This document shows, piece by piece, positions 7,826-17,996 of a stretch of 64,000 bases of DNA. The stretch's first letter is position 1, and each line of letters begins with the position of its first letter. Where the stretch lies: positions 356,196 through 420,195 of the forward strand of contig NZ_JALGQE010000002.1 in NCBI RefSeq assembly GCF_022810405.1, written 5' to 3'. The DNA is from Rhodococcus sp. ARC_M5. GTDB lineage: Bacteria > Actinomycetota > Actinomycetes > Mycobacteriales > Mycobacteriaceae. The notes under the pieces are model-generated. The model worked only from the letters and a program-made list of their open reading frames with translations. It had not been told where the DNA came from and searched no databases. The position numbers and the translations under genes are program-made.

Positions 7826-10138
7826 TCAGATGTGTTGACGGGCGAGTTCCCACTCGAACCTCGTCGGCATCTCCGAGTCCAGTTTCGCCACGGCCTCGGC
7901 CAAGAACTCTGCGGGCATCGGTCTGCCGAGGTAGTAGCCCTGGACACCGTCGCAGCCCAACTCTCGGAGTGCGTCCAGCGTGCCTGCATCCTCGACCCCT
8001 TCGGCCATCACCCGCACCCCGAGGCTTCGAGCCAGGTCGATGGTCGAGCGCACGATCGATGCGTCGGTCTCGTCGGAGTTCATCTTCGACACGAACGAGC
8101 GGTCGATCTTGAGCGTCTGCACCGGCAGAGTCTGCAGATACGCCAGTGAGCTGTAACCGGTTCCGTAATCGTCGATGGCGATGGTGACTCCCAGGCGTCG
8201 CAGGGACGCCAAGGCATTCACCGAGCGCACCGGGTCGGTCATAGCGGTGGTCTCGGTGACCTCGAACTCCAGGGCGTGCGCAGGCACCGCGTACTTCGCC
8301 AGCGCGGCGGAAACCTGTTCGGCGAGCGTAGCGTCGAGCAGATTTCGGACCGAAAGATTCACCGAGACAGACAGATTGATGCCGTCGCGCCGCATCGTGC
8401 TGCATTGCGCCAGCGCCTCGTCGAGCACGAGCGCAGTGATGGCGGGCAACATTCCGGTGCGCTCGGCGTCGGGCAGGAACATCGACGGTCCGATCAAGCC
8501 CTCACGCGGGTGCAGCCACCGAAGTAGGGCTTCGACGCGATCGACGCTGCCCGACTCGAGATCCAGGCAGGGCTGGAAGAACACCCGGAGCTGGTGATCC
8601 CGAATCGCGGTGTCGAGCTCGCCCAGCAACCGCATCTGATCGTGTCGGTCACGATCCATGTCTGGTTCGTATCTACCGACTCGGGTCTGCCCCGCCTTGG
8701 CCGCGGTCAGCGCCACATGAGCCTGCTGCATCATCGCGTTACCGTCGACCGGCATTGCCGAAGGGCAGACCTCTCGGCGCGCACGTGCCGACGACTCGTC
8801 GATGGCCGCAATTCCGACCGTCGCGTCGAGGGCCACATTGATGTCGTGGACGAACATCTTGCGACTGACGGCGAACTGCAGCTGTGCGGCGGTCTCGTTC
8901 GCGTCGATGAGGCCTGGGCGACGACACATCGCCACGACGAACTGATCGCCGCCGAGGCGTCCCACCAGATCGTCCGATCGAACCGATGCGACGAGTCGAT
9001 GGCCGATCTCACGCAGCACACTGTCACCCACGCTGTAACCGAACGTCTCGTTGATCTGAGCGAAGCGGTCGATGTCGACCACCAGCGTGAATACATCCGA
9101 ATCACCGCGAGTGGCAAGCATCGAGTCCAATCGCTCGCGAAGTAGACGCCGACTGGCGAGTCCGGTCACCGCATCGGTCCGTGCAACGTCCTCGAGGATC
9201 GCGGCCTGAAACCGCAGAGTCCGCACGAAGCGCGCCATCAAGCACCCGACAAGCACGATGACCAGCGCCGAGGACCCTACGATGACCCAACCCCATTGCG
9301 CGACCGGAACGCCGCGAGCCAGCTGCACGGTCATCACCGTCGGTGTCACGGCTACCGCAACCGAGAGAGTGGAAAACCGCCCCTTGCCGAACCTGAGCGG
9401 ACCGGGCCGGGCGGCCCGCCTGACCGATTTCTGCTCGTCGTGCAGGGCGATGACGCCGAAGCAGACGTAAGCGGCCAGCCACATCGCGTTCGGAAACGTC
9501 GATCGATAGATCTCGATATCGATCGCGGCGGCGTAGGACGCGCAGTCGGCGGCAACGAGTAGTACAACTCCCGCTGCTGCGGCCAGGAAGGGAACGGTGA
9601 CCGACCGCGTGACGAGGTACAAACTGACGACGAGGGTCAACAGGAACGCGTCGACGGTGAGGTATGCCGTTGCCGGCCACAGGGAGACGGCCTCGGACAA
9701 CGACCGTGCCGAGCCGTCGGAAACGACGAACACCCAGGTGACGAGACCGAAGCCGACGGCGACGATCAAGCATTCGTACAGCTCTTCCAGCCCGAACACC
9801 AGGCCGTTCTCGTCGGCGGCCCGGGCGAACCCGACTGCGATGATCGCGTAGCCCAGCAAGTAGAACGCGTCCGCGGCCGACAACGTCGGCATACGAGCAC
9901 CGTCGACTTTCGTCACGGCTATCAGCGCGTCGCCGACGCCCCAACTGCCGACGCCGACGGCCAGGTACTTCCACGTCCGCTTGTCCGCACCAGGTTCGCG
10001 GACGTAGCGATACACGAACGCTGCCACTGTGGCCGAGAGCACGATTGCATAGATCGCATTCTGGGGTAGTCCGTGCGGGGCGATCGAGTAAGCCACCACT
10101 GCAATCGCACCGAGACCCAGGAAGCGCGTCCACAACAT
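7826..10138 (-). CDS. membrane GGDEF-EAL cyclic-di-GMP protein
   Basis: 770 residues. The N-terminal ~300 residues form eight or nine hydrophobic helices, a membrane sensory region. A GGDEF domain follows with the signature GGDQF (about 393-397), a fourth-position Glu-to-Gln change, and then an EAL domain with EALLRW (about 536), ETTAMTD and DDYGTGYSS, the pattern of an active phosphodiesterase. It probably degrades c-di-GMP; cyclase activity is uncertain because of the GGDQF change. I chose ATG 10138, which has an AGGAAGGAAC ribosome-binding site, over an in-frame start 51 bp upstream. Confidence 0.9.
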   Translation of the reverse strand: MLWTRFLGLGAIAVVAYSIAPHGLPQNAIYAIVLSATVAAFVYRYVREPGADKRTWKYLAVGVGSWGVGDALIAVTKVDGARMPTLSAADAFYLLGYAIIAVGFARAADENGLVFGLEELYECLIVAVGFGLVTWVFVVSDGSARSLSEAVSLWPATAYLTVDAFLLTLVVSLYLVTRSVTVPFLAAAAGVVLLVAADCASYAAAIDIEIYRSTFPNAMWLAAYVCFGVIALHDEQKSVRRAARPGPLRFGKGRFSTLSVAVAVTPTVMTVQLARGVPVAQWGWVIVGSSALVIVLVGCLMARFVRTLRFQAAILEDVARTDAVTGLASRRLLRERLDSMLATRGDSDVFTLVVDIDRFAQINETFGYSVGDSVLREIGHRLVASVRSDDLVGRLGGDQFVVAMCRRPGLIDANETAAQLQFAVSRKMFVHDINVALDATVGIAAIDESSARARREVCPSAMPVDGNAMMQQAHVALTAAKAGQTRVGRYEPDMDRDRHDQMRLLGELDTAIRDHQLRVFFQPCLDLESGSVDRVEALLRWLHPREGLIGPSMFLPDAERTGMLPAITALVLDEALAQCSTMRRDGINLSVSVNLSVRNLLDATLAEQVSAALAKYAVPAHALEFEVTETTAMTDPVRSVNALASLRRLGVTIAIDDYGTGYSSLAYLQTLPVQTLKIDRSFVSKMNSDETDASIVRSTIDLARSLGVRVMAEGVEDAGTLDALRELGCDGVQGYYLGRPMPAEFLAEAVAKLDSEMPTRFEWELARQHI

Positions 10139-10311
10139 GGTGAACCGTTCCTTCCTAGGCCGGTCGGTGCGTACCCCGAACGTACGCAACAGCCAATCGA
10201 ACCCGACGTGTGACCTGAATTCGTCACCGAATCATCCGAAGATGGGTCAAGTGATGAACTATTTCAAACCTGACGATTGTTCGCCAGTCTCACATCGGGC
10301 CCCGCGTCTGT

Positions 10312-10749
10312 TCAGCCCTCCAAAGACGCATCCAAGGTGATGTCGACGCCGGTCAACGCCTTGCTGACAGGGCAGGTTTCTTTTGCCGCCTGAGCGGCCT
10401 TCGCGAATCCGTCCGCGTCGAGACCGTCGACCTCGCCGCGAACGGTCAGCTTGATGCCCGTCAGCTTGAACCCCGGCTGGTCGGGACCGAGCGAAACGTC
10501 GGCCGTGACCTCCAGGCTCTGCGGGGTGCCGCCCGCCTCGGCGATCAGGGCCGACAGCTGCATCGCGTAGCAGCTCGAGTGAGCAGCTGCGATCAGTTCC
10601 TCGGGGCTGGTGGTGCCGTCGGCGTTCTCGGCGGCGCGCTTGGGAAACGACACGTCGAAAGTCGCTGCGCCGGAACTGGACAGCTCGACCTGGCCGGAAC
10701 CCTGCTCGAGGGTGCCGTTCCAAGCTGTGCGTGAGGTACGAGTTGGCAT
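10312..10749 (-). CDS. osmC: OsmC/Ohr-family peroxiredoxin
   Basis: 145 residues, the full length of the family. The two redox cysteines are visible: Cys60 in AAAHSSCYAMQLS and Cys126 in KETCPVSKAL. This subgroup reduces organic hydroperoxides, usually with dihydrolipoamide as the reductant. ATG 10749 has AAAGGA about ten bases upstream. The 173 bp between this gene and the next minus-strand gene (10139-10311) contain nothing I can name. No OhrR regulator gene is adjacent. Confidence 0.9.
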   Translation of the reverse strand: MPTRTSRTAWNGTLEQGSGQVELSSSGAATFDVSFPKRAAENADGTTSPEELIAAAHSSCYAMQLSALIAEAGGTPQSLEVTADVSLGPDQPGFKLTGIKLTVRGEVDGLDADGFAKAAQAAKETCPVSKALTGVDITLDASLEG

Positions 10750-10860
10750 CGAACGTCAATCCTTTCGTTGTCGACCCTGTGCAGGACCGATACTCAGGCT
10801 AACGTCGGCGGCACAGCCGGGCCATCGAGTGCGGGAATCTCGACACGAAGGATGCGACAG

Positions 10861-12039
10861 ATGAAGGGCTCAGTAGGGGCAGTGGCGATCGCAACGGCGG
10901 TGATGCTGGCGGTGTCGACGCCGGTGGCGACCGCCGATTCACTGCGGGACTTCTACGACGCACCGGTCCCGACCATCGCCACAGCAGCTCCTGGCGAGGT
11001 GGTGAGGACGACGCCGATGAATTCGCCCAAAGGATTCGGACTGGGTTTCGACATCGAACGCATCCTCTATCGATCCACCGATACCCACGACGACCCCATG
11101 GTCGTCTCCGGCTACTCGATGACCCCCACCGCTCCATGGTCGGGACCCGGCCCCCGACCGGTGATCGCCTACGCACCCGGCACGTCCGGTATGGCCGACC
11201 GCTGCGCCGGATCCGCAGTTCTCGGCACCGTCGGGTCGTCGCCCGCCATCCTGCCGCTGCTGCTGGCCGGCTACCGCGTCGTCGCGACGGACTACCAGGG
11301 GCTGGGCACCCCCGGCGGACACACGTATCTGAACCGCATCGCCTCGGGCCGCGCTCTGCTCGACGCCGCCCGAGTGGCACACGCCGACACCGACACCCCG
11401 GTGGTGCTGTTCGGCTACTCCGAAGGCGGATTCGCCTCGGGAGCCGCTGCGGAGTTGGCCGCCACGTACGCGCCGGACCTCGATATCGTCGGGGCGTATG
11501 TCGGTGCACCGCCGGCAGATCCGACGCTCAACATCGACACCCTGGACAACACGACTCTCGGCAGCGCCGTGCTCTTTGCCGTCGACGGCATGATCAACGC
11601 CTACCCGGAACGAGCGGAGAGCATCCGCAGCCTCTTCGACGCCGACGGCAACGCCGCACTCGATGCCGCGCAGAACTGGTGCACCACCGACCCCGCGGCC
11701 ACCGAGATCGTGCACACCAGCGAACTGACCGAGGACGGCCGGCCACTCATCGACCAGCTGAGCAGCCCGGCTTTCGCCGAGGTGACCGCAGCGAACACTG
11801 TCGGCCGCGTCGCCCCGGCCATGCCGGTGTACCTGTCGCAGGCAGTCGAGGACGACACCGTACCCATCGAGCAGAGTCGAACTCTGCTTCGGCGCTGGGA
11901 AGACCTGGGTGCCGACGTCACCTACCGCGAGTACGAGTTCCCGGCAATCCCCTACAAGGGCGCGAACCACCTCCCGGGAGCCCTGGCTGCGTATTCCGAT
12001 GTCATGCCCTGGATCGCCGGGCTGATTCACACACCCTGA
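10861..12039 (+). CDS. secreted lipase, LIP family
   Basis: 392 residues. Start at ATG 10861 (GAAGG nine bases upstream); an ATG at 10852 sits too close to that site. The first 25 residues form a signal peptide (MKGSVGAVAIATAVMLAV... with VATA|D as likely cleavage site). The mature protein has the LIP-family features: APGTSGMADRC, GLGTPGGHTYL, and the nucleophile elbow GYSEGG with Ser187. The C-terminal part keeps an Asp (VEDDTVP) and a His (GANHLPG). Related actinobacterial enzymes hydrolyse lipid or ester substrates outside the cell. A hairpin terminator overlaps its stop codon. Confidence 0.88.
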   Translation: MKGSVGAVAIATAVMLAVSTPVATADSLRDFYDAPVPTIATAAPGEVVRTTPMNSPKGFGLGFDIERILYRSTDTHDDPMVVSGYSMTPTAPWSGPGPRPVIAYAPGTSGMADRCAGSAVLGTVGSSPAILPLLLAGYRVVATDYQGLGTPGGHTYLNRIASGRALLDAARVAHADTDTPVVLFGYSEGGFASGAAAELAATYAPDLDIVGAYVGAPPADPTLNIDTLDNTTLGSAVLFAVDGMINAYPERAESIRSLFDADGNAALDAAQNWCTTDPAATEIVHTSELTEDGRPLIDQLSSPAFAEVTAANTVGRVAPAMPVYLSQAVEDDTVPIEQSRTLLRRWEDLGADVTYREYEFPAIPYKGANHLPGALAAYSDVMPWIAGLIHTP

Positions 12040-12062
12040 TCTCAGGCGTGAAATCAGGGTGT
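12031..12062 (+). terminator. hairpin terminator after secreted lipase
   Basis: A perfect 10-bp inverted repeat, ACACCCTGAT (12031-12040) and ATCAGGGTGT (12053-12062), with a 12-base loop. The left arm includes the lipase stop codon. There is no T-run, as is common for actinobacterial hairpin terminators. Confidence 0.6.
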
Positions 12063-12104
12063 TCACCGAGGCGTCGACCTCGATGAGGTTGGTTCACTGC
12101 ATCC

Positions 12105-13430
12105 ATGCGCATCGTGCACGCCCTCCTCACCGTGGCGGCAGTCCTGACCGCGGGCTCCCCCATCCCACCGGACCCCGGCCCGGCGTCGGACATCGGGGTT
12201 GTGGCCGACGAGCTGGGGCTACCGGGGGTGGCGTTCCGGGTCGTCTCCGAACGGGAGGTCATCGAGAACGTCGACTACGGAGTCGACGGCGACGGCGCAC
12301 CGATCGACGACGCGACGCCGTTCGTGTGGGGGTCGGTGTCGAAGTCGGTGACGGCGGCGACGGTGTACTCGCTCGCCGAACGTCAGGTCCTGGACATCGA
12401 AGCAACTGTGAACACCGTTCTACCGGAGGGTGATTCGATCCTTTCGGGCGACGTCACGATCGACGACCTGATCCACCACACCAGCGAGCTCCCCCACGAC
12501 GTCACCGAACTGGACGTGTGGGGGCGTACGGAGCGAGCGCTCGATGTCGTACCCACCCTGGACGTCACCACCGCCGACCGCGGCACCTTTCGCTACTCGA
12601 GCCTGAATTATCTACTGCTGCAGGCGATCGTGGAGAAGGTGACCGTAGAGCGATTCGCCGACGTCGTGGCCCGTGAGACCGGAGTGCACACCGTCGGCGC
12701 GGTCGCACCCGGCCACGTACCGTTCTTCACCTTCCCCCGCAGTATCGATACCGGAATCGACTCCGCTGGAATGGGTTACGGCTATCTGAGTGGTTCCATC
12801 GACGAACTCGCACGCTATGCATCCAGGCAACTGACTGCTCCGGCGTCGAACAGTCCCGAGACGGTGCCCACGGGCTCGGGCACAGCGTACGGGCGCGGGT
12901 GGTACGTCGAAACGCTGCCCGACGGTACCGAGATGCGATGGCATTCGGGCGCGGTCCCGGGCTATTTCACCCACGTCGCGCTCGTCCCGGAGCGCCATCT
13001 GGCAGTGGTGCTCGCGACCAACAGATACGGAGAACTCGAGGCCGACAAGCTCGCCTCGGCAGCCCGCTCGCTCGTTCTGGCCCGACTCGGTGTCGACGAG
13101 CCTCGTGCCGCAGGCTTCGGGCTCTACGAGATCGCTGTGATCGCGTTGAGCACACTCGCGGTGTTGCTGGCACTGTGCGCGGGCCGAATCCTGTTTCGCA
13201 TCAAGACTCCCCCGAGCCGATGGACAACTGTGCACATCCTGATGGCAGCCATCGCCGGAGGAGTGCTGTACTTCGGAATGCCGATGCTCACTGGGGCACC
13301 GATCTCGACCCTGGCCCGCTGGGCTCCCGATGTGACTCTGCTGTTCTGGATCCTGCTGGCCGAACTTGCCGTCATCGCCGTTGCCCTCGTCCCTCGGGTC
13401 CTGCGTCAATGGACCACTGCACACGTCTGA
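12105..13430 (+). CDS. serine hydrolase of the beta-lactamase/PBP-like family, membrane-anchored
   Basis: 441 residues. An N-terminal signal-like segment precedes a class C beta-lactamase-type domain with Ser77-x-x-Lys80 (SVSK), YSSLNY where a YSN motif would stand, and HSG (WHSGAVPG). The C-terminal ~110 residues contain three transmembrane helices, unlike true beta-lactamases. The place is comparable to M. tuberculosis lpqF (Rv3593), also a beta-lactamase-like protein, but here there is no clear lipobox. The last residues (QWTTAHV) and the stop codon are supplied by a dispersed 51-bp palindromic element, so the original C-terminus may have been altered. Confidence 0.82.
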   Translation: MRIVHALLTVAAVLTAGSPIPPDPGPASDIGVVADELGLPGVAFRVVSEREVIENVDYGVDGDGAPIDDATPFVWGSVSKSVTAATVYSLAERQVLDIEATVNTVLPEGDSILSGDVTIDDLIHHTSELPHDVTELDVWGRTERALDVVPTLDVTTADRGTFRYSSLNYLLLQAIVEKVTVERFADVVARETGVHTVGAVAPGHVPFFTFPRSIDTGIDSAGMGYGYLSGSIDELARYASRQLTAPASNSPETVPTGSGTAYGRGWYVETLPDGTEMRWHSGAVPGYFTHVALVPERHLAVVLATNRYGELEADKLASAARSLVLARLGVDEPRAAGFGLYEIAVIALSTLAVLLALCAGRILFRIKTPPSRWTTVHILMAAIAGGVLYFGMPMLTGAPISTLARWAPDVTLLFWILLAELAVIAVALVPRVLRQWTTAHV

Positions 13431-13517
13431 CCGGTACAAGGGTTCATTCACGCCCGACCTCTGCGCGCGTGAATGGACCGTTGCATACGTCTGAAGAGTG
13501 CAGTGGTCCATTGACGC
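13403..13517. repeat. two copies of a 51-bp palindromic element
   Basis: Copy 1 is 13403-13453 and copy 2 is 13467-13517; a third is at 29961-30011. Each has arms of the type GCGTnAATGGACC at the left and GGTCCATTnACGC at the right, with TGCAnnCGTCT in the middle, so each can fold into a hairpin. The outer arms of the pair (13403-13421 and 13499-13517) are also perfectly complementary over 19 bp. Copy 1 contains the end of the serine hydrolase gene. Confidence 0.85.
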
Positions 13518-13570
13518 GAACGGACGGGCGGGTGGGCGGACGGGAGGCGAACGGCGTGGGCGGACATACG

Positions 13571-13606
13571 ACAACGGGCGACCCTCCGAAGAGGATCGCC
13601 CGTTGT
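13571..13606 (-). terminator. clpC terminator hairpin
   Basis: A perfect 11-bp stem, ACAACGGGCGA (13571-13581) with TCGCCCGTTGT (13596-13606). The inner CCTCcgaaGAGG extends the hairpin. It starts 16 bases after the clpC stop and is the obvious terminator for that gene. Confidence 0.75.
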
Positions 13607-13621
13607 GTGGAGCTGTGAAAC

Positions 13622-16162
13622 TTACTCGCTGTCGCTGTCTCCGGTGGCCTTGGCCAGATCGACCGGAACCTCGTCGGGGACGATGATGGCCTTCTTCTCG
13701 CCGCGGAACGTGAACTTCGCGTCCTCGCCTGCGCCTTCGCCGTCCCAGTTCTCGACGTCGACCAGGATGATCTGGCCGGCTTCGATCTCGCCGAAGAGAA
13801 TCTTCTCCGACAGGGCGTCCTCGATCTCGCGCTGAATGGTGCGACGCAGTGGCCGTGCACCCAGTACGGGGTCGAATCCACGCTTGGCCAGCAACGACTT
13901 GGCCTTCTCGGTGACCTCGATCGCCATGTCCTTGTTCTTGAGCGCACCTTCGACTCGGTTGAGCATGAGATCGACCATCTGGATGATCTCGTCTCGGGTG
14001 AGCTGGTGGAACACGACGATGTCGTCGATGCGGTTCAGGAACTCGGGGCGGAAATGCTTCTTCAGCTCGTCGTTGACCTTGAGCTTCATCCGCTCGTAGT
14101 TCGAGCCGGTGCCTTCACCCGAGGAGAAGCCGAGACCGACGGCCTTCGAGATGTCTGCGGTACCGAGGTTCGAGGTGAAGATCAGCACGGTGTTCTTGAA
14201 GTCGACCGTGCGTCCCTGTCCGTCGGTCAGACGACCGTCTTCCAGGACCTGGAGCAGCGTGTTGTAGATCTCCGAGTGGGCCTTCTCGATCTCGTCGAAC
14301 AGCACGACGGAGAACGGCTTGCGGCGGACCTTCTCGGTGAGCTGGCCACCCTCTTCGTAGCCGACGTATCCGGGAGGAGCACCGAACAGGCGCGACGCGG
14401 TGAAGCGGTCGTGGAACTCGCCCATGTCGATCTGGATCAGTGCGTCGTCCTCGCCGAACAGGAAGTTCGCGAGAGCCTTCGACAGCTCGGTCTTACCGAC
14501 ACCGGACGGGCCGGCGAAGATGAACGAGCCCGACGGACGCTTCGGGTCCTTCAGACCGGCACGGGTACGACGGATCGCCTTGGAGACTGCCTTGACTGCC
14601 TCGACCTGGCCGATGATCCGCTTGTGCAGCTCGTCTTCCATGCGGAGCAGACGCGTGGTCTCTTCCTCGGTGAGCTTGAAGACGGGGATGCCAGTCCAGT
14701 TGCCCAGAACCTCGGCGATCTGCTCGTCGTCCACCTCGGCGATGACGTCGAGGTCACCGGAGCGCCACTGCTTCTCCCGCTCGGCGCGCTGACCGACGAG
14801 GGTCTTCTCCTTGTCGCGCAGGTTCGCAGCCTTCTCGAAGTCCTGTGCGTCGATGGCCGATTCCTTCTCCCGGCGCGCGTCGGCGATCTTGTCGTCGAAC
14901 TCACGCAGGTCTGGCGGCGCGGTCATCCGGCGGATGCGCATCCGCGCGCCCGCCTCGTCGATGAGGTCGATTGCCTTGTCGGGCAAGAACCGATCGTTGA
15001 TGTACCGGTCGGCCAGGGTGGCTGCCGCGACGAGTGCACCGTCGGTGATCGAGACGCGGTGGTGAGCCTCGTAGCGATCGCGCAGACCCTTGAGGATCTC
15101 GATGGTGTGCTCGACGGTCGGCTCGCCGACCTGGACGGGCTGGAAACGACGCTCGAGTGCGGCGTCCTTCTCGATGTACTTGCGGTACTCGTCGAGGGTG
15201 GTGGCACCGATGGTCTGCAGTTCGCCACGAGCCAGCTTCGGCTTGAGGATCGACGCTGCGTCGATGGCACCTTCGGCGGCACCTGCGCCGACGAGCGTGT
15301 GCAGCTCGTCGATGAACAGGATGATGTCGCCGCGGGTGTTGATCTCCTTGAGCACCTTCTTCAGGCGCTCCTCGAAGTCACCGCGGTAACGGCTGCCGGC
15401 CACGAGCGAGCCGAGGTCGAGGGTGTAGAGCTGCTTGTCCTTGAGCGTCTCGGGGACCTCGCCGTTGACGATGGCTTGAGCCAGGCCTTCGACGACTGCG
15501 GTCTTACCGACACCGGGCTCACCGATGAGGACGGGGTTGTTCTTGGTACGACGCGACAGCACCTGCATCACGCGCTCGATTTCCTTCGCGCGACCGATGA
15601 CCGGGTCGAGCTTTCCTTCGAGCGCGGCCTGGGTCAGGTTGCGTCCGAACTGGTCGAGAACCAGTGACGTCGACGGGGTGCCCGCCTCGCCGCGGCCGCT
15701 GCCGCTCTCGGACGGCTCCTTGCCCTGGTAGCCCGACAGCAGCTGGATGACCTGCTGGCGCACGCGGTTGAGGTCGGCTCCGAGCTTGACCAGGACCTGA
15801 GCTGCGACGCCTTCGCCTTCGCGGATCAGTCCCAGCAGAATGTGCTCCGTGCCGATGTAGTTGTGGCCGAGCTGCAGTGCTTCACGCAGGCTGAGCTCGA
15901 GTACTTTCTTGGCGCGCGGGGTGAACGGGATATGACCGGACGGAGCCTGCTGGCCCTGGCCGATGATCTCCTCGACCTGGCTGCGTACTCCTTCGAGGGA
16001 GATGCCCAGCGACTCGAGAGACTTCGCTGCGACGCCTTCGCCCTCGTGGATGAGGCCGAGCAGAATGTGCTCCGTGCCGATGTAGTTGTGGTTGAGCATC
16101 CGGGCTTCTTCTTGAGCCAGGACGACAACACGCCTCGCGCGATCGGTGAACCTCTCGAACAT
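13622..16162 (-). CDS. clpC: ATP-dependent Clp protease ATP-binding subunit ClpC
   Basis: 846 residues, full length for actinobacterial ClpC1. Domains in order: two N-terminal Clp repeats (about 1-150, each with [14 protein letters not shown]), AAA+ module 1 with Walker A GEPGVGKT, a coiled-coil/UVR region (about 415-480), and AAA+ module 2 with Walker A GPSGVGKT and the arginine/sensor regions. The hexamer unfolds proteins and feeds them to ClpP1P2. ATG 16162 has GAGGGAGAG upstream. It stands alone as a transcription unit with its own terminator. Confidence 0.97.
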   Translation of the reverse strand: MFERFTDRARRVVVLAQEEARMLNHNYIGTEHILLGLIHEGEGVAAKSLESLGISLEGVRSQVEEIIGQGQQAPSGHIPFTPRAKKVLELSLREALQLGHNYIGTEHILLGLIREGEGVAAQVLVKLGADLNRVRQQVIQLLSGYQGKEPSESGSGRGEAGTPSTSLVLDQFGRNLTQAALEGKLDPVIGRAKEIERVMQVLSRRTKNNPVLIGEPGVGKTAVVEGLAQAIVNGEVPETLKDKQLYTLDLGSLVAGSRYRGDFEERLKKVLKEINTRGDIILFIDELHTLVGAGAAEGAIDAASILKPKLARGELQTIGATTLDEYRKYIEKDAALERRFQPVQVGEPTVEHTIEILKGLRDRYEAHHRVSITDGALVAAATLADRYINDRFLPDKAIDLIDEAGARMRIRRMTAPPDLREFDDKIADARREKESAIDAQDFEKAANLRDKEKTLVGQRAEREKQWRSGDLDVIAEVDDEQIAEVLGNWTGIPVFKLTEEETTRLLRMEDELHKRIIGQVEAVKAVSKAIRRTRAGLKDPKRPSGSFIFAGPSGVGKTELSKALANFLFGEDDALIQIDMGEFHDRFTASRLFGAPPGYVGYEEGGQLTEKVRRKPFSVVLFDEIEKAHSEIYNTLLQVLEDGRLTDGQGRTVDFKNTVLIFTSNLGTADISKAVGLGFSSGEGTGSNYERMKLKVNDELKKHFRPEFLNRIDDIVVFHQLTRDEIIQMVDLMLNRVEGALKNKDMAIEVTEKAKSLLAKRGFDPVLGARPLRRTIQREIEDALSEKILFGEIEAGQIILVDVENWDGEGAGEDAKFTFRGEKKAIIVPDEVPVDLAKATGDSDSE

Positions 16163-16436
16163 CGCTCTCCCTCACTTCTTGGTGGGTGGTAGCTCGCCCA
16201 CCAGTTCTTCTAGCGCCGCAGTGTCCATACGCTGAGGTCGCTTGTGCATTTGAAGGTAAGACTGATTCTCACTGTAGTTGGCCGACGTGACGAACGCCGA
16301 CCCTCCACCCCTGAAATGCTGCGCAACCGCCCGCGGATCCGGACTGCTGTGCCTGCTTACTGTTCATAACGCAGGCACTATGCAAAACGTTTCCCATTCA
16401 CTGTCCGCTGCTGGCGAACAACTCTTTACCGTCGAA
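16163..16436. other. clpC-lysS intergenic region with a hairpin; no lsr2
   Basis: This 274-bp gap holds no credible gene. In M. tuberculosis the lsr2 nucleoid-protein gene lies between clpC1 and lysS; it is absent here. An 8-bp perfect inverted repeat, GTGCCTGC (16349-16356) and GCAGGCAC (16371-16378), lies about 60 bases after the lysS stop and may be its terminator. The rest presumably carries the clpC promoter; I see no convincing -10/-35 pair. Confidence 0.5.
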
Positions 16437-17960
16437 TCAGGCCTGAGACGGCTTGACGATGGGAAACAGGATCGTTTCGCGGATCCCCAACCCGGTCAGC
16501 GCCATCAACAGACGGTCGATGCCCATGCCGGTTCCGGTGGTCGGCGGCATGCCCTGTTCCATCGCGGCGAGGAAGTCCTCGTCGAGCACCATGGCCTCGT
16601 CGTCGCCCGCGGCGGCTTGGCGCGCCTGGTCCTCGAAACGCTCACGCTGGATGATCGGATCGACCAACTCGGAGTAGCCGGTGGCCAGCTCGAACCCACG
16701 GACGTACAGGTCCCACTTCTCGGTGACGCCTGGCTTGCTGCGGTGCTGACGCGTCAGCGGGGACGTCTCGACCGGGAAGTCGCGGACGAACGTCGGTTCG
16801 GTCAACGCGTCGCCCACCTGGTGTTCCCACAGCTCCTCGACGAGCTTGCCGTGGCCGTAGATCGGGACGCCGTCCTTGCGTGGCACCTCGACGCCCACCT
16901 TGTCGGCGATGGCGAGCAACTCGTCGACGGTCGTGTCGGGGGTGACGTCGAATCCCAGCGACTCCGACAGCGACGGGTACATCTCGAGCGTCGTCCACTC
17001 GCCGCCGAGATCGTAGGTCGTGCCGTCGGGCAGTGTGACGACCGTGGATCCGAGCGCTGCCATGGCCACTTCCTGGACCAGCTCACGCGTCATCTTCGCC
17101 GAATCGTCGTACGTGCCGTAGGCCTCGTACGTCTCGAGCATCGCGAACTCCGGCGAGTGCGAGGAGTCGGCACCCTCGTTGCGGAAATTGCGGTTGATCT
17201 CGAACACCTTCTCGATACCGCCGACGACGCAGCGCTTGAGGAACAGCTCCGGCGCGATACGCAGGAACAAGTCGGTGTCCATGGCATTGGAGTGCGTGAC
17301 GAACGGCCGGGCTGCCGCGCCGCCGTGCAGCGTCTGCAGCATCGGGGTCTCGACTTCGAGGAACCCGCGACGCTCGAGTGCATTGCGTAGTTCTCGGACG
17401 ACGGCGATGCGCTTGCGGGCAGTCTCACGCGAGGCCGGGTTGGTGATCAGATCCAGGTAGCGCTGCCGGATCCGCGTCTCTTCGTTCAGTTCCTTGTGCG
17501 CGACGGGCAACGGCCGCAACGACTTCGATGCGATCTGCCACGCGTCGGCCATGACGCTGAGCTCGCCGCGTCGGGAGCTGATGACCTCACCGTGCACGAA
17601 CACGAAGTCACCGAGGTCGACATCGGACTTCCACTCCGCGAGAGCGTCCTCGCCGACGCCTGCCAAGCTGATCATGGCTTGGAGTTGGGTGCCGTCACCC
17701 TCCTGCAGCGTGGCGAAGCACAGCTTCCCGGTGTTGCGAACGAAGATGACACGACCGACGACTCCGACCGTCAGGCCGGTGGTCGTATCGGGTTCGAGCT
17801 CGGGGAACTCGGTACGAATCTCGAGCAGGGAATGGGTGCGCGGAACCGACACCGGATACGCCTCGACCCCGCGCTCGAGCAACGCGGCGCGCTTGGCACG
17901 ACGAATCCGTAGCTGCTCCGGTGTGTCGTCGGCCGACTGGGTAGAAGCTGTATCACTCAC
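16437..17960 (-). CDS. lysS: lysine--tRNA ligase (class II)
   Basis: 507 residues from the GTG at 17960 (an in-frame GTG at 17966 adds two). Neither has a ribosome-binding site, but TAAAGT ends 8 bases before 17960, so the message may be leaderless. Domains: an N-terminal OB-fold anticodon-binding domain ([21 protein letters not shown]), then the class II catalytic core with motif 2 ([11 protein letters not shown]) and motif 3 ([13 protein letters not shown]). It charges tRNA-Lys. It is the last gene after a rhodanese and a cysteine dioxygenase on the same strand, 36 bp from the rhodanese stop. Confidence 0.96.
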   Translation of the reverse strand: MSDTASTQSADDTPEQLRIRRAKRAALLERGVEAYPVSVPRTHSLLEIRTEFPELEPDTTTGLTVGVVGRVIFVRNTGKLCFATLQEGDGTQLQAMISLAGVGEDALAEWKSDVDLGDFVFVHGEVISSRRGELSVMADAWQIASKSLRPLPVAHKELNEETRIRQRYLDLITNPASRETARKRIAVVRELRNALERRGFLEVETPMLQTLHGGAAARPFVTHSNAMDTDLFLRIAPELFLKRCVVGGIEKVFEINRNFRNEGADSSHSPEFAMLETYEAYGTYDDSAKMTRELVQEVAMAALGSTVVTLPDGTTYDLGGEWTTLEMYPSLSESLGFDVTPDTTVDELLAIADKVGVEVPRKDGVPIYGHGKLVEELWEHQVGDALTEPTFVRDFPVETSPLTRQHRSKPGVTEKWDLYVRGFELATGYSELVDPIIQRERFEDQARQAAAGDDEAMVLDEDFLAAMEQGMPPTTGTGMGIDRLLMALTGLGIRETILFPIVKPSQA

Positions 17961-17996
17961 GCGCACACACTTTACAGCGCAACGCGGTGAGGACGA

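Noticed and set aside
10139..10311. Small gene or RNA between the GGDEF-EAL and OsmC genes
   Set aside because: The plus-strand frame here has no ribosome-binding site or family resemblance, and no RNA motif was recognised.
14006..15667. Plus-strand frame of 553 codons within clpC
   Set aside because: Complement of the strongly conserved ClpC coding sequence.
16200..16260. Possible ClgR box upstream of clpC (ACGCTGAGGTCGCT)
   Set aside because: The half-sites are direct rather than inverted and do not fit the CGC-N5-GCG pattern.
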